Assembly: GCA_018660265.1 (NCBI GenBank)
Contig: JABJKS010000011.1
Span: 29,928 to 93,927 of the forward strand
DNA: 64,000 bases
Origin: Rhodospirillaceae bacterium
GTDB lineage: Bacteria > Pseudomonadota > Alphaproteobacteria > GCA-2731375
Direction of reading: 5' to 3'
Positions 33,072-41,702 of this stretch are shown piece by piece. The notes beneath the pieces were generated by a model. That model made no database searches. It had not been told where the DNA came from and saw only the letters and a program-made list of their open reading frames with translations. Within the stretch, counting starts at the first letter, position 1. Every line of letters begins with the position of its first letter. The position numbers and the translations under genes were made by a program.

Positions 33072-34610
33072 ATGAATCATTCCGTGAAGGGAACGATCGA
33101 CGGTGTCGAAGGGACAGCGCCCCCTGCCACGCCAAATATACCAGCCCATGAACGCCTGATGCTCCTGGAGCAAAGCCTGGATCATCTGCCTATCGGCGTC
33201 ACGGTCTATGATGCGGAATTCCGCCTTTTGACCTGGAACAGCACGGCTGAGGAGATTCTGGACACGCCACCGGGTTTGTTGCGCAATGACATGCCGGTAA
33301 CGGATTTGATTGCGCATTTGTTCGCGATGGGATTCTACGGTGAGGGCGAAAGCGACCAACTCGTCGCGCAGCGTCGTCGGCAATTGGTTGAAGGCGACCT
33401 GACCCGGGAAAGCAGGCTCAATGACGGACGGATCCTGGAGCTAAAGGGTTTCCACGCACCTGAAGGGGGCTACGTCTATATTTCACAGGACGTAACGGCA
33501 CAGCGCCGGGCCGAAAGCGCGACCAAGGAATTGGCGGCAATTGTGGCGTCGTCCGACTCTTCGATTTTAAGCCTCTCAACCGACGGTATCATCGCATCCT
33601 GGAACCCAGGCGCGGAAAAACTTTATGGCTACACGGCTGAGGAAGCTGTTGGACAGCCGTTTCAATTATTGACCGGCGACAGTGTACAATCCGAAAATCA
33701 AGAATCGATTTTGCGACGCGCCTTGCGTGGAGAACAACCACAGCAAACCATCGGGCAACGCACCCACAAGGATGGCCACACTTTTTCCATCTCCCTACGG
33801 ATGTCCCCAATTCTTGGTGACGACGGCTCGGTGGTTGGTGTATCCGGCGTTGCGTACGATGTTACGGAACAGTTGCGAACTGAACGCGCGTTGGCGGAGC
33901 AGCGCGATCAGCTGCAACTGCTCAATGGGCAAAAAAACCGATTGTTTTCCATTATCGCGCATGATTTACGAACCCCATTCAATAGTCTGTTGGGTTTTTC
34001 GGAAATTCTCAGCCAAAATGTTGAAACATTGTCTCCGGCTGAGATCAGCGAATATGCCGCGATGATGCATGACTCCGCTCTCCAGGCGAATAGCTTGTTG
34101 GAGGCTCTATTGGAATGGTCGCGCCTGCAAATGGGCGGGCTGAAAAATGAACCGCGCCCCTTCGACATAATCGTCGCCATCAAAACGGCCTTGGCCTTTA
34201 ATGGTGCCAGTGCAACGAACAAGAATATTACCGTTGAATGCGCTGACCGGGCCTTGTTGAGCGTCCTTGCCGATCCACAGATGGTTGATACCGTGCTGCG
34301 GAACCTGATCGCCAATGCCATTAAGTTTACCGACATGGGCGGTGCCATATCAGTGCATGCTGTCCGGGATGGCGGCGATATTTCCATATCCATTCGGGAC
34401 AACGGTATCGGGATTGCGCCCGACCGTCTGGCGCGATTGTTTCAATTCGAAACCAACCTTTCCACCGCCGGCACCGAAGGTGAAAAAGGTACCGGCCTGG
34501 GCCTGCAATTATGCAAGGAGTTGGTGGAACTGCAGGGCGGTGCCATGTCAGTGGAAAGCGCCCTTGGTCAAGGTTCCACCTTTAGCTTTACCCTGCCGTC
34601 GGCAATTTAG
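33072..34610 (+). CDS. PAS-domain sensor histidine kinase
   Basis: ATG 33072 follows GGATGGG; another ATG 33 bases upstream is less well supported. The roughly 512-residue protein has no membrane segment. Order: a PAS-like domain (L-P-I-G-V-T-V-Y-D-A-E-F-R), a second PAS with the classic I-A-S-W-N-P-G-A-E-K-L-Y-G-Y and its PAC segment, the phosphorylated histidine in I-I-A-H-D-L-R-T-P-F-N-S-L-L, and an ATPase domain with N-L-I-A-N-A-I-K-F and G-T-G-L-G-L. It therefore senses a cytosolic signal. No response regulator is adjacent. Divergent orientation to the EthD-led cluster makes regulation of that cluster possible but unproven. Confidence 0.92.
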   Translation: MNHSVKGTIDGVEGTAPPATPNIPAHERLMLLEQSLDHLPIGVTVYDAEFRLLTWNSTAEEILDTPPGLLRNDMPVTDLIAHLFAMGFYGEGESDQLVAQRRRQLVEGDLTRESRLNDGRILELKGFHAPEGGYVYISQDVTAQRRAESATKELAAIVASSDSSILSLSTDGIIASWNPGAEKLYGYTAEEAVGQPFQLLTGDSVQSENQESILRRALRGEQPQQTIGQRTHKDGHTFSISLRMSPILGDDGSVVGVSGVAYDVTEQLRTERALAEQRDQLQLLNGQKNRLFSIIAHDLRTPFNSLLGFSEILSQNVETLSPAEISEYAAMMHDSALQANSLLEALLEWSRLQMGGLKNEPRPFDIIVAIKTALAFNGASATNKNITVECADRALLSVLADPQMVDTVLRNLIANAIKFTDMGGAISVHAVRDGGDISISIRDNGIGIAPDRLARLFQFETNLSTAGTEGEKGTGLGLQLCKELVELQGGAMSVESALGQGSTFSFTLPSAI

Positions 34611-34749
34611 CGGTATCCGGATAGCAGTATCCGGATATTGGGGATCACTGTCCGGGTGCCTGCACGGTTGATTGCCCCCTCAATGCACCTTATGTGAGGT
34701 CAACACCGTCGCATTTCTGCGCACGGATAACTATAGGGATACGAGGAAT

Positions 34750-35727
34750 ATGGTGGCCGATCGGTTGATGGGACAGGCCCGGCGGCTGTTGCCGGACTTT
34801 AGCGGCACCGGTAAACGCACGGCGGGAGGCATTGGCATCGCCATTTTGGTAGCGGTCCTGCTGTATTATCCGGTTGGCATGGTGATCACTAACAGCATCG
34901 ATGACGATGTGGACTATAAGATAGCTGACGCCGCGCTGCCCGAAGGCGGCAGCCGCGCCGTCGCGATGGCTGCCAGCCTCATCACCCGGGAAGTTGATGA
35001 AAACCGCTGGGTTGCCAATGATCCCTTTTTTCTGCCGCCTTCGGCGCTCGACAATATGCCCAACTATCAGCAGGGCATCATTTCCGCCCTGGCCCGATTT
35101 GCCTTTGAGTTGACCGATCAGATCGGTCGTACAAGGGGCACGTCCCAGACCGATAAAGATCTACAGGAAGCTGCCGGCCAGTTGCAATATGCCGGTGACG
35201 TTTGGGTCTTTGACCTGTCGACGTCATTGGCACCAACCACGACGTCCGAAGCCCGCTATCGCAAGGCAGCGAGATCCCTGCGCAACTATAATCAACGCCT
35301 CTCCGCCGGGAATGCAATCTTCGAAAAGCGGGCCGATAACCTGATGGCCACATTGGACCGGTTTGCCTTGGACATGGGGGCATCGTCCGCCACCCTGGAT
35401 CGCCATATTGCAGAACATGCCGGTGATTTCATCGATTTGCGTTCCGATGATGTCTTCTATGGCATCAAGGGGCAAAGCTATGCCTACTATCTGATCATCC
35501 GTGACCTGGGCCTGGACTATGCCCATGTCCTGTCGGAACGGGAATTGACCAATGCCTGGAGCAATATGTTGGAAAGCCTGCGTCATACAGCGGAATTGTC
35601 CCCGATGGTGGTTGTCAACGGCACCCCTGATGCCCAGGCAATGCCCAGCCACTTAGCCGCACAAGGCTTTTACCTGTTGCGCGCGCGCACCAAATTACGC
35701 GAAATTACGAATATTCTGCTGAAATAA
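34750..35727 (+). CDS. DUF2333 family membrane protein
   Basis: With ATG 34750 (GAGGAA upstream) the product is 325 residues. One N-terminal helix (G-I-G-I-A-I-L-V-A-V-L-L-Y-Y-P-V-G-M) anchors a large periplasmic domain. S-R-A-V-A-M-A-A-S-L-I-T-R-E-V and the C-terminal F-Y-L-L-R-A-R-T-K-L-R-E-I are recognisable DUF2333 signatures. The function of the family is unknown; it is widespread in alpha- and gammaproteobacteria. The gene lies in a run of plus-strand genes between the kinase and the universal stress protein. Confidence 0.82.
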   Translation: MVADRLMGQARRLLPDFSGTGKRTAGGIGIAILVAVLLYYPVGMVITNSIDDDVDYKIADAALPEGGSRAVAMAASLITREVDENRWVANDPFFLPPSALDNMPNYQQGIISALARFAFELTDQIGRTRGTSQTDKDLQEAAGQLQYAGDVWVFDLSTSLAPTTTSEARYRKAARSLRNYNQRLSAGNAIFEKRADNLMATLDRFALDMGASSATLDRHIAEHAGDFIDLRSDDVFYGIKGQSYAYYLIIRDLGLDYAHVLSERELTNAWSNMLESLRHTAELSPMVVVNGTPDAQAMPSHLAAQGFYLLRARTKLREITNILLK

Positions 35728-35807
35728 GCGTCGCGGCGTTCTGACGTATATTTGTTGCCCTGACGCCGTGGTGCTGTCACCATATTGACGATAGTGAGGG
35801 CAGGACC

Positions 35808-36296
35808 ATGGAAGAGTTACAGCAGAGCGTCTTAACGCGGACGAAATTTTTGTGCGTGGTGGATGATTCTCCGGAATGTCGATTGGCGTTACGTTTCGCC
35901 TTTCGCAGGGCGGCACGTACAGGTGGCGGCGTCATACTGTTATATGTGATTGAGCCGGCTGATTTTCAGCATTGGGTCGCCGTGGAAAACCTGATGCGTG
36001 AGGAAGCGCGTGAGGCGGCGGAAGAAGTCCTGCATACTCTGGCCGATGAAGTCAGCCAATGGTCGGGCATCATGCCTGAATTCGCCATTCGGGAGGGCCG
36101 GAAACAGGACGAGGTCATTACCTTGTTGGAAGATGAACCGGAGATCCGGCTGTTGGTTCTCGGTGCTTCGGCTGAGAAAGAGGGCCCCGGCCCCCTGGTC
36201 AGTGCCTTGGCAGGTCCCATGTCGGCGAATATGAAGGTTCCCGTTACAGTTGTTCCTGGTAACTTAAGTATCGAACAAATCGACGCAATTACTTGA
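35808..36296 (+). CDS. Universal stress protein family
   Basis: This is a 162-residue single USP domain. It starts with a beta strand F-L-C-V-V-D-D-S-P-E-C-R-L-A-L (nucleotide-site aspartates), continues through A-L-R-F-A-F-R-R-A-A, and ends L-L-V-L-G-A-S-A followed by V-P-V-T-V-V-P-G. The G-x-x-G-x(9)-G-S/T nucleotide loop is only partly kept (E-G-P-G-P-L-V-S), so ATP binding is uncertain. The last 8 bp overlap the convergent lytic transglycosylase gene. Confidence 0.88.
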   Translation: MEELQQSVLTRTKFLCVVDDSPECRLALRFAFRRAARTGGGVILLYVIEPADFQHWVAVENLMREEAREAAEEVLHTLADEVSQWSGIMPEFAIREGRKQDEVITLLEDEPEIRLLVLGASAEKEGPGPLVSALAGPMSANMKVPVTVVPGNLSIEQIDAIT

Positions 36297-36996
36297 TCCG
36301 TCCCAAACGCGATCTGCGGGCGATCTGACGCTGCTCCACTGCGGCCTGTATCAGCCGCCGGCGTTTGACATTGGCCCGGCGTCTTTCCTTATGCCAAAGG
36401 CCGATCACTTTGCGACGGTAGGGTTGGTTCAAAGTTTTGGTCGCGGAATGATACAGAGCCACCGCTTGATACCAGGATTTACGTTGTTCGTAGAGTTTTC
36501 GCAGCAGTTTTGCGGCGTATTCGATATTTGCGGCAGGCTCCAGGGCCATATCCAGATTGGCGAAGGCATCGGGATGATAATGCAGATTGACCTGCATACA
36601 GCCCACATCAATATTGCGCACGCCCGCCTTTAACAGAGTTTGTACAGCCGCGACCGCTGCCGCTTTGGTTTCGAAATAACGCCCCTTGCCCTCGGCATAA
36701 ACGGTCCATGGCCAGGCAATAAATACCTTGCGGTCCGCCATCCAACGGCCGGATTCCGCTATAGTGATCGCTGTCAGCATTTGCCCTGGGATGCGATGAC
36801 GGCGTTCCGCATCGGCCACCATGTCGCGGCAATCCAGTTCTTTCCCCACCTCTTGAAGGGGAGCCGGGTTCGGCGGAATTTGTTGGTTTTCCGCCATTGA
36901 CGATGTGCCACGCGCCATGACAGACGACGCCGGGGAAAGCCAGCAAAGGCTAAACATCAACGCAATTACAGGACGCAATTTCCGAATTTCGGCCAT
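36289..36996 (-). CDS. Lytic transglycosylase domain protein
   Basis: The 235-residue protein has a hydrophobic N-terminus (V-I-A-L-M-F-S-L-C-W-L) ending near M-A-R-G, so it is exported. The SLT fold is marked by the catalytic glutamate in I-T-I-A-E-S-G-R-W, D-V-G-C-M-Q-V-N-L-H-Y-H and N-I-E-Y-A-A-K-L-L. It would cut the glycan strands of peptidoglycan. The C-terminal 30 residues are very basic (R-R-R-A-N-V-K-R-R-R). The small size suggests a specialised enzyme, for example one that makes room for a wall-spanning structure. Confidence 0.88.
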   Translation of the reverse strand: MAEIRKLRPVIALMFSLCWLSPASSVMARGTSSMAENQQIPPNPAPLQEVGKELDCRDMVADAERRHRIPGQMLTAITIAESGRWMADRKVFIAWPWTVYAEGKGRYFETKAAAVAAVQTLLKAGVRNIDVGCMQVNLHYHPDAFANLDMALEPAANIEYAAKLLRKLYEQRKSWYQAVALYHSATKTLNQPYRRKVIGLWHKERRRANVKRRRLIQAAVEQRQIARRSRLGRIK

Positions 36997-37094
36997 GATA
37001 GATCATGCTCCAGCATTCATTTTCTGCAAAATGCGATGCAAAAGCTGTGCCAGACGAGGTTTTTCCGTGAATCGGTCCGTATCAGGCTGTTCTA

Positions 37095-38033
37095 CTATTC
37101 GGCTGCGGCGTCCTGGGCGGCGAAATACGTCATAGGCAGGTTGCAGACCGCGGCAATAACCCCTGTCATGGCCGCCTGCACCCGCTGTATGGCGGGCAGA
37201 CGAACGACTTCCTGCTCATCCATATAGAGGCGTCGATTAATCTCGATTTGCAGCGCATGAACGCCGGTCCCGGGACGGCCATAGTGATAGGTGGTAAAGC
37301 CGCCGGCATAGGGATTATTGCGCTGAACCCGCAGACCCAGGTCAGACAAGGTGCGGTGAACGCAATCGATTAATTCCGGGGCGCAGGCGGTACCAAAGCG
37401 ATCACCAAGGACAATATCGGCGCGCCGGTCGCCAATCGCGGCGGCCTGGTTAGCTTTGTTGTTCAGGCCTGGGTTGGAATGCAGGTTCAAACCACTGCTC
37501 GACGGCATGGAATGGCAGTCGATCAACAGGCAATGGCCAAAGGTCAATTGGCAATCCTCTATCATCCGGGCCAGGCAGTGGTGATAGGGGAAATAAATCC
37601 GGCTCAAGCGTTGGCGTACCTCGGTAAAATCCAAATGGTCGGTATAGATGTCCCGTCCATCGGCTGCCAGGCGCGGAATTGTGCCCAATCCCCCTGCCAC
37701 CCGCAGTGACGTCGTATTTACGTGGCTGGGCAGCTCCTCCGCGAACATACGGGGGTCCAGCTCCCACGGTTCACGGTTCAGATCCAGATATGCGCGGCCA
37801 TAGGCGGCATGTATCAGGGGCGCGCCATGGCTGGGCGCTGCGGTAAACAATTCCTCGACGAAATTATCGGCGGATCGTCGCAATACCAGTTCGGGCAAGC
37901 CAGTCGCCGCCATCAGGTCATCGGGATAGTGCCGGCCGCTGTGGGGTGAGGCGAAGATAACGGGTGCCGATTGCTTAACCGGCCTGATTACATCAAAAGG
38001 CAATGGCGCGGTCTCTGCATCAGTAATCGTCAT
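37095..38033 (-). CDS. N-formylglutamate amidohydrolase family protein
   Basis: The 312-residue protein has F-A-S-P-H-S-G-R-H-Y-P near the start, the E-E-L-F-T metal region, L-L-I-D-C-H-S-M-P and L-Q-I-E-I-N-R-R-L-Y at the C-terminal side, all conserved in HutG-type N-formylglutamate deformylases. The name reflects histidine degradation, but no other hut gene is nearby; in alphaproteobacteria this paralogue is usually found beside the cpdR receiver gene, as here, and its role is unknown. Two copies of the palindromic repeat lie between and beyond the pair. Confidence 0.88.
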   Translation of the reverse strand: MTITDAETAPLPFDVIRPVKQSAPVIFASPHSGRHYPDDLMAATGLPELVLRRSADNFVEELFTAAPSHGAPLIHAAYGRAYLDLNREPWELDPRMFAEELPSHVNTTSLRVAGGLGTIPRLAADGRDIYTDHLDFTEVRQRLSRIYFPYHHCLARMIEDCQLTFGHCLLIDCHSMPSSSGLNLHSNPGLNNKANQAAAIGDRRADIVLGDRFGTACAPELIDCVHRTLSDLGLRVQRNNPYAGGFTTYHYGRPGTGVHALQIEINRRLYMDEQEVVRLPAIQRVQAAMTGVIAAVCNLPMTYFAAQDAAAE

Positions 38034-38048
38034 TCACCAGTCCCCACT

Positions 38049-38150
38049 AGAGCAATTCCGATCAAAAGAGAATCGCTTTGCGATTCTAAGTGATTGGAAA
38101 AATTGCTCGATTCTTAAGAGTTGGAGCATTTCCTAGTCGGAAATGCTCTA
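38049..38150. repeat. Two-hairpin intergenic repeat, copy A
   Basis: First hairpin: outer arms GAGCAATTCCGATCA and TGATTGGAAAAATTGCTC, with inner arms AGAATCGC/GCGATTCT around TTT. Second hairpin: GAGCATTTCC and GGAAATGCTC around TAGTC. It lies directly downstream of the start of the N-formylglutamate amidohydrolase gene, 250 bp before cpdR. Confidence 0.88.
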
Positions 38151-38287
38151 GGTTGTCCAAGGCAACATTGCCAAGATTCTAACATGGGGTCGGCGAGATA
38201 CAATATAGCCAGTGTCCAAAAAATGATCTATTTCGGTTCCAGAATGCTGCTGTATGGGAACCAATGCTGCATCGGTAAAATTTAAGG

Positions 38288-38330
38288 CTTTGCTAGGGTA
38301 TCTTTACACTTTGCTAGGCATGTCGGATTA
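38288..38330 (+). promoter_or_regulatory. Candidate cpdR promoter with a 10-bp direct repeat
   Basis: CTTTGCTAGG occurs at 38288-38297 and again at 38309-38318, 21 bp apart, i.e. on the same helical face. Between them is TTTACA (38303-38308), which with GATTAT near 38325-38330 would make a sigma-70-like promoter about 70 bp upstream of the cpdR start. The repeats flank the -35 box and could bind a regulator. This is an inference from pattern only. Confidence 0.4.
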
Positions 38331-38399
38331 TTGTGACTGACAATTATGATGATCGAGGGCTCTCAACGAGCGGCAATGAGAGCGGTCCAGAGGATGGTT

Positions 38400-38759
38400 A
38401 TGGCGAAAATTCTATTGGCGGAAGACGATGATTCCATGCGGCATTTCCTGGGGCGCGCCCTGGAACGGGCCGGCCATGAAGTGTTTTCCGTGGGTCAGGG
38501 TGATGAGGCCTTGCCGGTTTTAGCCGAAGGCCGCTTCGACCTGCTGTTGGCCGATATCGTCATGCCTGAAATGGACGGTATCGAACTGGCGCGGCGCGCC
38601 GTTGCTGTTGATCCCGGCATCCGTATCATGTTCATCACCGGCTTCGCCGCCGTTGCCCTACGTAATCGGCAAACCTCGCAGTCAGACGCGAAAGTCCTCT
38701 CGAAGCCATTTCACCTGCGTGACCTGGTTGATGAGATCGATAAAACCCTGGCGGCGTAG
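38400..38759 (+). CDS. cpdR: CpdR-type single-domain response regulator
   Basis: With ATG 38400 the product is 119 residues and consists only of a receiver domain: K-I-L-L-A-E-D-D-D-S-M-R, the phosphorylated aspartate in D-L-L-L-A-D-I-V-M-P-E-M-D-G, and V-L-S-K-P-F-H-L with the conserved lysine. In alphaproteobacteria such receivers next to an N-formylglutamate amidohydrolase gene are CpdR, which when unphosphorylated localises ClpXP and promotes degradation of cell-cycle regulators. Two longer in-frame ATGs upstream lack family similarity. Its stop codon TAG is part of repeat copy B. Confidence 0.88.
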   Translation: MAKILLAEDDDSMRHFLGRALERAGHEVFSVGQGDEALPVLAEGRFDLLLADIVMPEMDGIELARRAVAVDPGIRIMFITGFAAVALRNRQTSQSDAKVLSKPFHLRDLVDEIDKTLAA

Positions 38760-38866
38760 AGCAATTCCGATCAAAAGAGAATCGCTCGAAGCACTGGAGC
38801 GATTCTAAGTGATTGGAAAAATTGCTCTATTCTTAAGAGTCGGAGCATTTCCTAGTCGGAAATGCT
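38758..38866. repeat. Two-hairpin intergenic repeat, copy B
   Basis: The copy begins inside the cpdR stop codon (TAGAGCAATT). The first hairpin has a longer inner stem than copy A, AGAATCGCTC pairing with GAGCGATTCT. The second, GAGCATTTCC/GGAAATGCTT, is nearly perfect. It can act as the cpdR terminator. Copies A and B bracket the cpdR gene in the same orientation. Confidence 0.88.
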
Positions 38867-38905
38867 TGTCTTATAAATATCCCGATCATTTGTGGTTTAA
38901 GTGAT

Positions 38906-38937
38906 CACCACCAGGGGGTGGCCACCCCCTGGTGGTG
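38906..38937. repeat. Perfect 32-bp palindrome at the left edge of the IS110 region
   Basis: CACCACCAGGGGGTGG at 38906-38921 is followed without a gap by its exact reverse complement at 38922-38937. It lies 145 bp before the IS110 transposase gene. IS110-type elements often target palindromic or REP-like sequences, so this may be the target or left-end boundary. No duplicate is seen on the right of the element. Confidence 0.7.
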
Positions 38938-39082
38938 GAATGGGACGGATCGTTGACATGCGGGCCTTTGCAGGGCCGAGTTAGAGATTGATCGCCCATT
39001 TCTTTTCCAATGGTCTGAACGGATACAAGGGGTTGCTCTCATGGGGCAAGCCCCGCATGACAAGCACAGGACAATGGTCAAG
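38938..39082 (+). ncRNA. Candidate bridge-RNA region in the left end of the IS110 element
   Basis: IS110-group elements encode a guide (bridge) RNA in the non-coding left end before the transposase. This 145-bp stretch has no gene and contains hairpins such as GGGGTTGC (39029-39036) with GCAAGCCCC (39046-39054). Whether it has donor- and target-binding loops was not established. The call rests on position and family knowledge only. Confidence 0.3.
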
Positions 39083-40053
39083 ATGAAACATTATACACCA
39101 ATCGCCGCACCAGTTGTAGCTGGGATTGACGTCTCGAAAGCCCATCTCGATGTCTATCTTCACCCGGAAGGCAAACGCCGGCGTTTCAACAATGACAAAA
39201 CCGGCTGGCGGGCACACCGGGATTGGCTGGCTAAAGCGGAACCCGAGCATGTGGTCTATGAAGCCACGGGGCGTTATCATAAGGGTTTTGAACGATACCT
39301 TGGCGGCCATGGCCTGCCCATCGCCCGCCTCGATCCGCGCCGCGCCGCGCCAGACGCTTTGCCGAGGCCATTGGCGTGCAAGCCAAAACGGACCTGGTCG
39401 ATGCCTGCGTTCTGGCCCAATTCGGGGCTTTCCTGAAGCCGGCGACAACGGCCTTATCCGGTCCGGCGCTGGAGCAAATCAAGGAACTGGTCGCCGCCCG
39501 CCGTGGCCTGATACAGCAGGGGACCCGTGTCGCCAACAGAAGCAAAACCACGATCATCCCCCTGCTGAAGCGGCAGCTCAAGCAGTCGGGCGCTCAAGTG
39601 GAGCGGCATATCAAGGCCATCGACAAAGAATGCCGTGAGATCACAGCCTCGGACCCGGTGTTGGCCCAACGGCTCGCAATCCTGCTAAGCATACCATCCA
39701 TCGGAGAGATCACGGCCATGGCCGTACTGGCCGAAATGCTGGAACTGGGCGAGCTCAATGACAAACAAGTCGCCAGCCTGCTGGGCGTCGCGCCCATCGC
39801 CCGCGACAGCGGCGCATTCCAAGGCAAGCGCCATATCCGTGGCGGCAGGGCAAAGCTGCGCCAGGCTCTCTACATGGCCGCCCTCGTCGCGACCCGCTTC
39901 AACCCCGATATGAAACGAAAATATCAGGCCCTCATCAAAAACGGAAAACCACCAAAGGTCGCCATAACGGCCATCATGCGTAAGCTAATAATCCTCGCAA
40001 ACGCACTCATAAAAGATAATCGAACTTGGTCCGAAATCAGACCTTGCGTATAA
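39083..40053 (+). pseudogene. IS110 family transposase, frameshifted by a 5-bp repeat expansion
   Basis: The reading frame from ATG 39083 (M-K-H-Y-T-P-I-A-A-P-V-V-A-G-I-D-V-S-K) gives the DEDD domain with G-I-D-V-S-K-A-H-L-D-V and V-Y-E-A-T-G-R-Y-H. The rest, from A-E-A-I-G-V-Q-A-K-T-D-L-V-D-A to the C-terminal Tnp_20 domain (L-S-I-P-S-I-G-E-I-T-A-M and G-G-R-A-K-L-R-Q-A-L-Y), is in another frame. The break is at 39337-39351, where GCGCC occurs three times in tandem. Two copies would restore one continuous frame reading D-P-R-R-A-R-R-F-A-E-A. The element is otherwise full length, so it became inactive recently. Confidence 0.9.
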
Positions 40054-40065
40054 CGGATACTCTAA

Positions 40066-40499
40066 CAGGGTGCTGAAAAAGGCATAGCAGATTTGATTTG
40101 TCGAGGAATTTGGTCACGAGATGCAGTGGGATTGGTTCGAGGTTACGGACTTTTGGTCTTTTTGGCTGGATTTGGATGGGTTGGGCTGCCTTTAGACGGA
40201 CTCCGGGCGTATTTCATGGCGGTGCTTCAAGCAGTTTGGGTAGGCGGATCAGATTGTAGGCCGCCAAGGCCAGGGTGAATTGAGCGTTAACCCGCCGTAA
40301 GCCACGAAACTTGCTCTGCCTCAACCCCGCACCCTGCTTGATCCAGCCGAAGATTTCCTCGATCCGCTTACGGACGATCTGGCTGATGCCATAGCCTGGA
40401 TGTCGCGTGGTCCGGCGCAGCTCATCGACGAAGGCTTCGACGTCATAACCCTTGTCGCCAGCCATGGTAATCTGTCGACCGCCAGCCACTTCGCCCAAC
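40066..40499 (-). mobile_element. Remnant of an IS5-type element (3' part of transposase, internal deletion)
   Basis: On the minus strand the region 40499-40214 reads M-A-G-D-K-G-Y-D-V-E-A-F-V-D-E-L-R, then directly R-T-T-R-H-P-G-Y-G-I-S-Q, R-K-R-I-E-E-I-F-G-W-I-K and Y-N-L-I-R-L-P-K-L-L. The catalytic-domain C-terminus of IS5-family transposases normally has about 25 residues (V-T-P-H-V-A-Q-N region) between the first two blocks, which are missing here. GGGTGCTGAAAAAGG near 40069 resembles the terminal inverted repeat of such elements. The 5' end is cut at the integrase gene. Confidence 0.8.
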
Positions 40500-40503
40500 G
40501 GGC

Positions 40504-41559
40504 GTGCGCAGCTACATCGTTCAATATCGTAACCGCGTGGGCCAGTCCAAGCGCAAGACATTGGGCCGTCACGGCGTCCTCACAGCGGAAGAAGCCCGCA
40601 ACCGGGCGCGCGCAATGTTGTCGGGAACCAAGGACGGCGATGACCCTGTCACCGACAACAGGGAGGCACGGGACGCGGCCGCGGTGACAAGCCTGTGTGA
40701 GCGTTATATGCGGGAGCACGCCACCCCCCATAAGAAGCCGTCCAGCGCCAAAGAAGACCAACGCCTGATCAATAACAAGATCATCCCCGCCCTGGGCACT
40801 TCCAAGGTAGCAACCGTCAACCGCACGGACATTTCCAAAATCCACCACCAAATGCGAAACACCCCTTACGAGGCGAACCGGACCATGGGCCTGATCAGGA
40901 AAATATTCAACCTGGCCGAACTGTGGGGCCTGCGCCCGGATGGCAGCAACCCTTGCCGTCATATCCAGCGGTACAAAGAAAAGCAGCGGGAGCGTTTCCT
41001 GTCGGTGGAAGAAGCCAAGGCCCTTGGCAAGGTGTTGAACCAGGCCGAAAAGGACGGCACCGAACAGCCCGTATTCATCGCCGTCATCCGTTTGCTATTA
41101 CTGACGGGAAGCCGTCTGTCCGAAATCTGCGCCCTGCGATGGGACTATATCGACATAGACAGAGGCGCGGCCCGTCTGCCGGACAGCAAGACCGGCGCAA
41201 AGACCATCCACCTTGGCGAGGCAGCCTTGGACGTCATTAGCGGCGTTCCCGGATCAGAGGGGTATCTATTCAACGCCGTCCGTGATGACGACAAACCCCT
41301 ATCCAAGCACGCCGTGGAAAAAGCCTGGAAACGCATTCGACTGAAAGCAGAGTTGCCCGACGTCCGGCTGCACGACCTGCGCCACACATTCGCGTCGTGG
41401 TCCGTCATGAGCGGCCAAACCCTCTACATGACGGGTGGCTTACTCGGCCATGCCTCAGCACAAACCACAAGCCGCTACGCCCATCTTGCCGCCGATCCGC
41501 TGCGGCAGGCTGCGGACACGGTGAGCGAGACCCTGGCGGCGGCACTGGCGAATCCATGA
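40504..41559 (+). CDS. Tyrosine site-specific integrase, N-terminally truncated
   Basis: The frame is open from 40471 and gives P-T-G-V-R-S-Y-I-V-Q-Y-R-N, which in intact relatives lies inside the N-terminal arm-binding (DUF4102-like) domain, so about 40-50 residues have been lost at the junction with the IS5-type remnant. GTG 40504 is the only early start. The catalytic domain is complete: R in L-T-G-S-R-L-S-E-I, K in D-S-K-T-G-A-K-T, H-D-L-R-H-T-F-A-S, L-L-G-H-A-S and the nucleophile tyrosine in S-R-Y-A-H-L. It probably integrated the surrounding island; without arm binding it may not excise it. Listed as CDS because the catalytic frame is open, but it may be non-functional. Confidence 0.85.
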   Translation: MRSYIVQYRNRVGQSKRKTLGRHGVLTAEEARNRARAMLSGTKDGDDPVTDNREARDAAAVTSLCERYMREHATPHKKPSSAKEDQRLINNKIIPALGTSKVATVNRTDISKIHHQMRNTPYEANRTMGLIRKIFNLAELWGLRPDGSNPCRHIQRYKEKQRERFLSVEEAKALGKVLNQAEKDGTEQPVFIAVIRLLLLTGSRLSEICALRWDYIDIDRGAARLPDSKTGAKTIHLGEAALDVISGVPGSEGYLFNAVRDDDKPLSKHAVEKAWKRIRLKAELPDVRLHDLRHTFASWSVMSGQTLYMTGGLLGHASAQTTSRYAHLAADPLRQAADTVSETLAAALANP

Positions 41560-41702
41560 CGACAACTCACCTTGAATATTTTGGTGTCTATCTGATGCCA
41601 GGTCGCGTTCATTCGCCAAGTTGCGATTTGGGAGGAAACTTCCAAGTTGAGCACCAGAAGCCTTCAGGTAAATCTAAGGTCCGGTGGCCTAATTCGGGTA
41701 TG

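Noticed and set aside
32859..33383. A 174-codon open frame on the minus strand
   Set aside because: It is antisense to the PAS histidine kinase start, with arginine-rich sequence and no motifs.
38867..40500. A duplicated tRNA-Leu 3' end that would mark the left boundary of the defence island
   Set aside because: I looked for the CAGGGGCACCA end and the T arm of tRNA-Leu on both strands here and saw no match.
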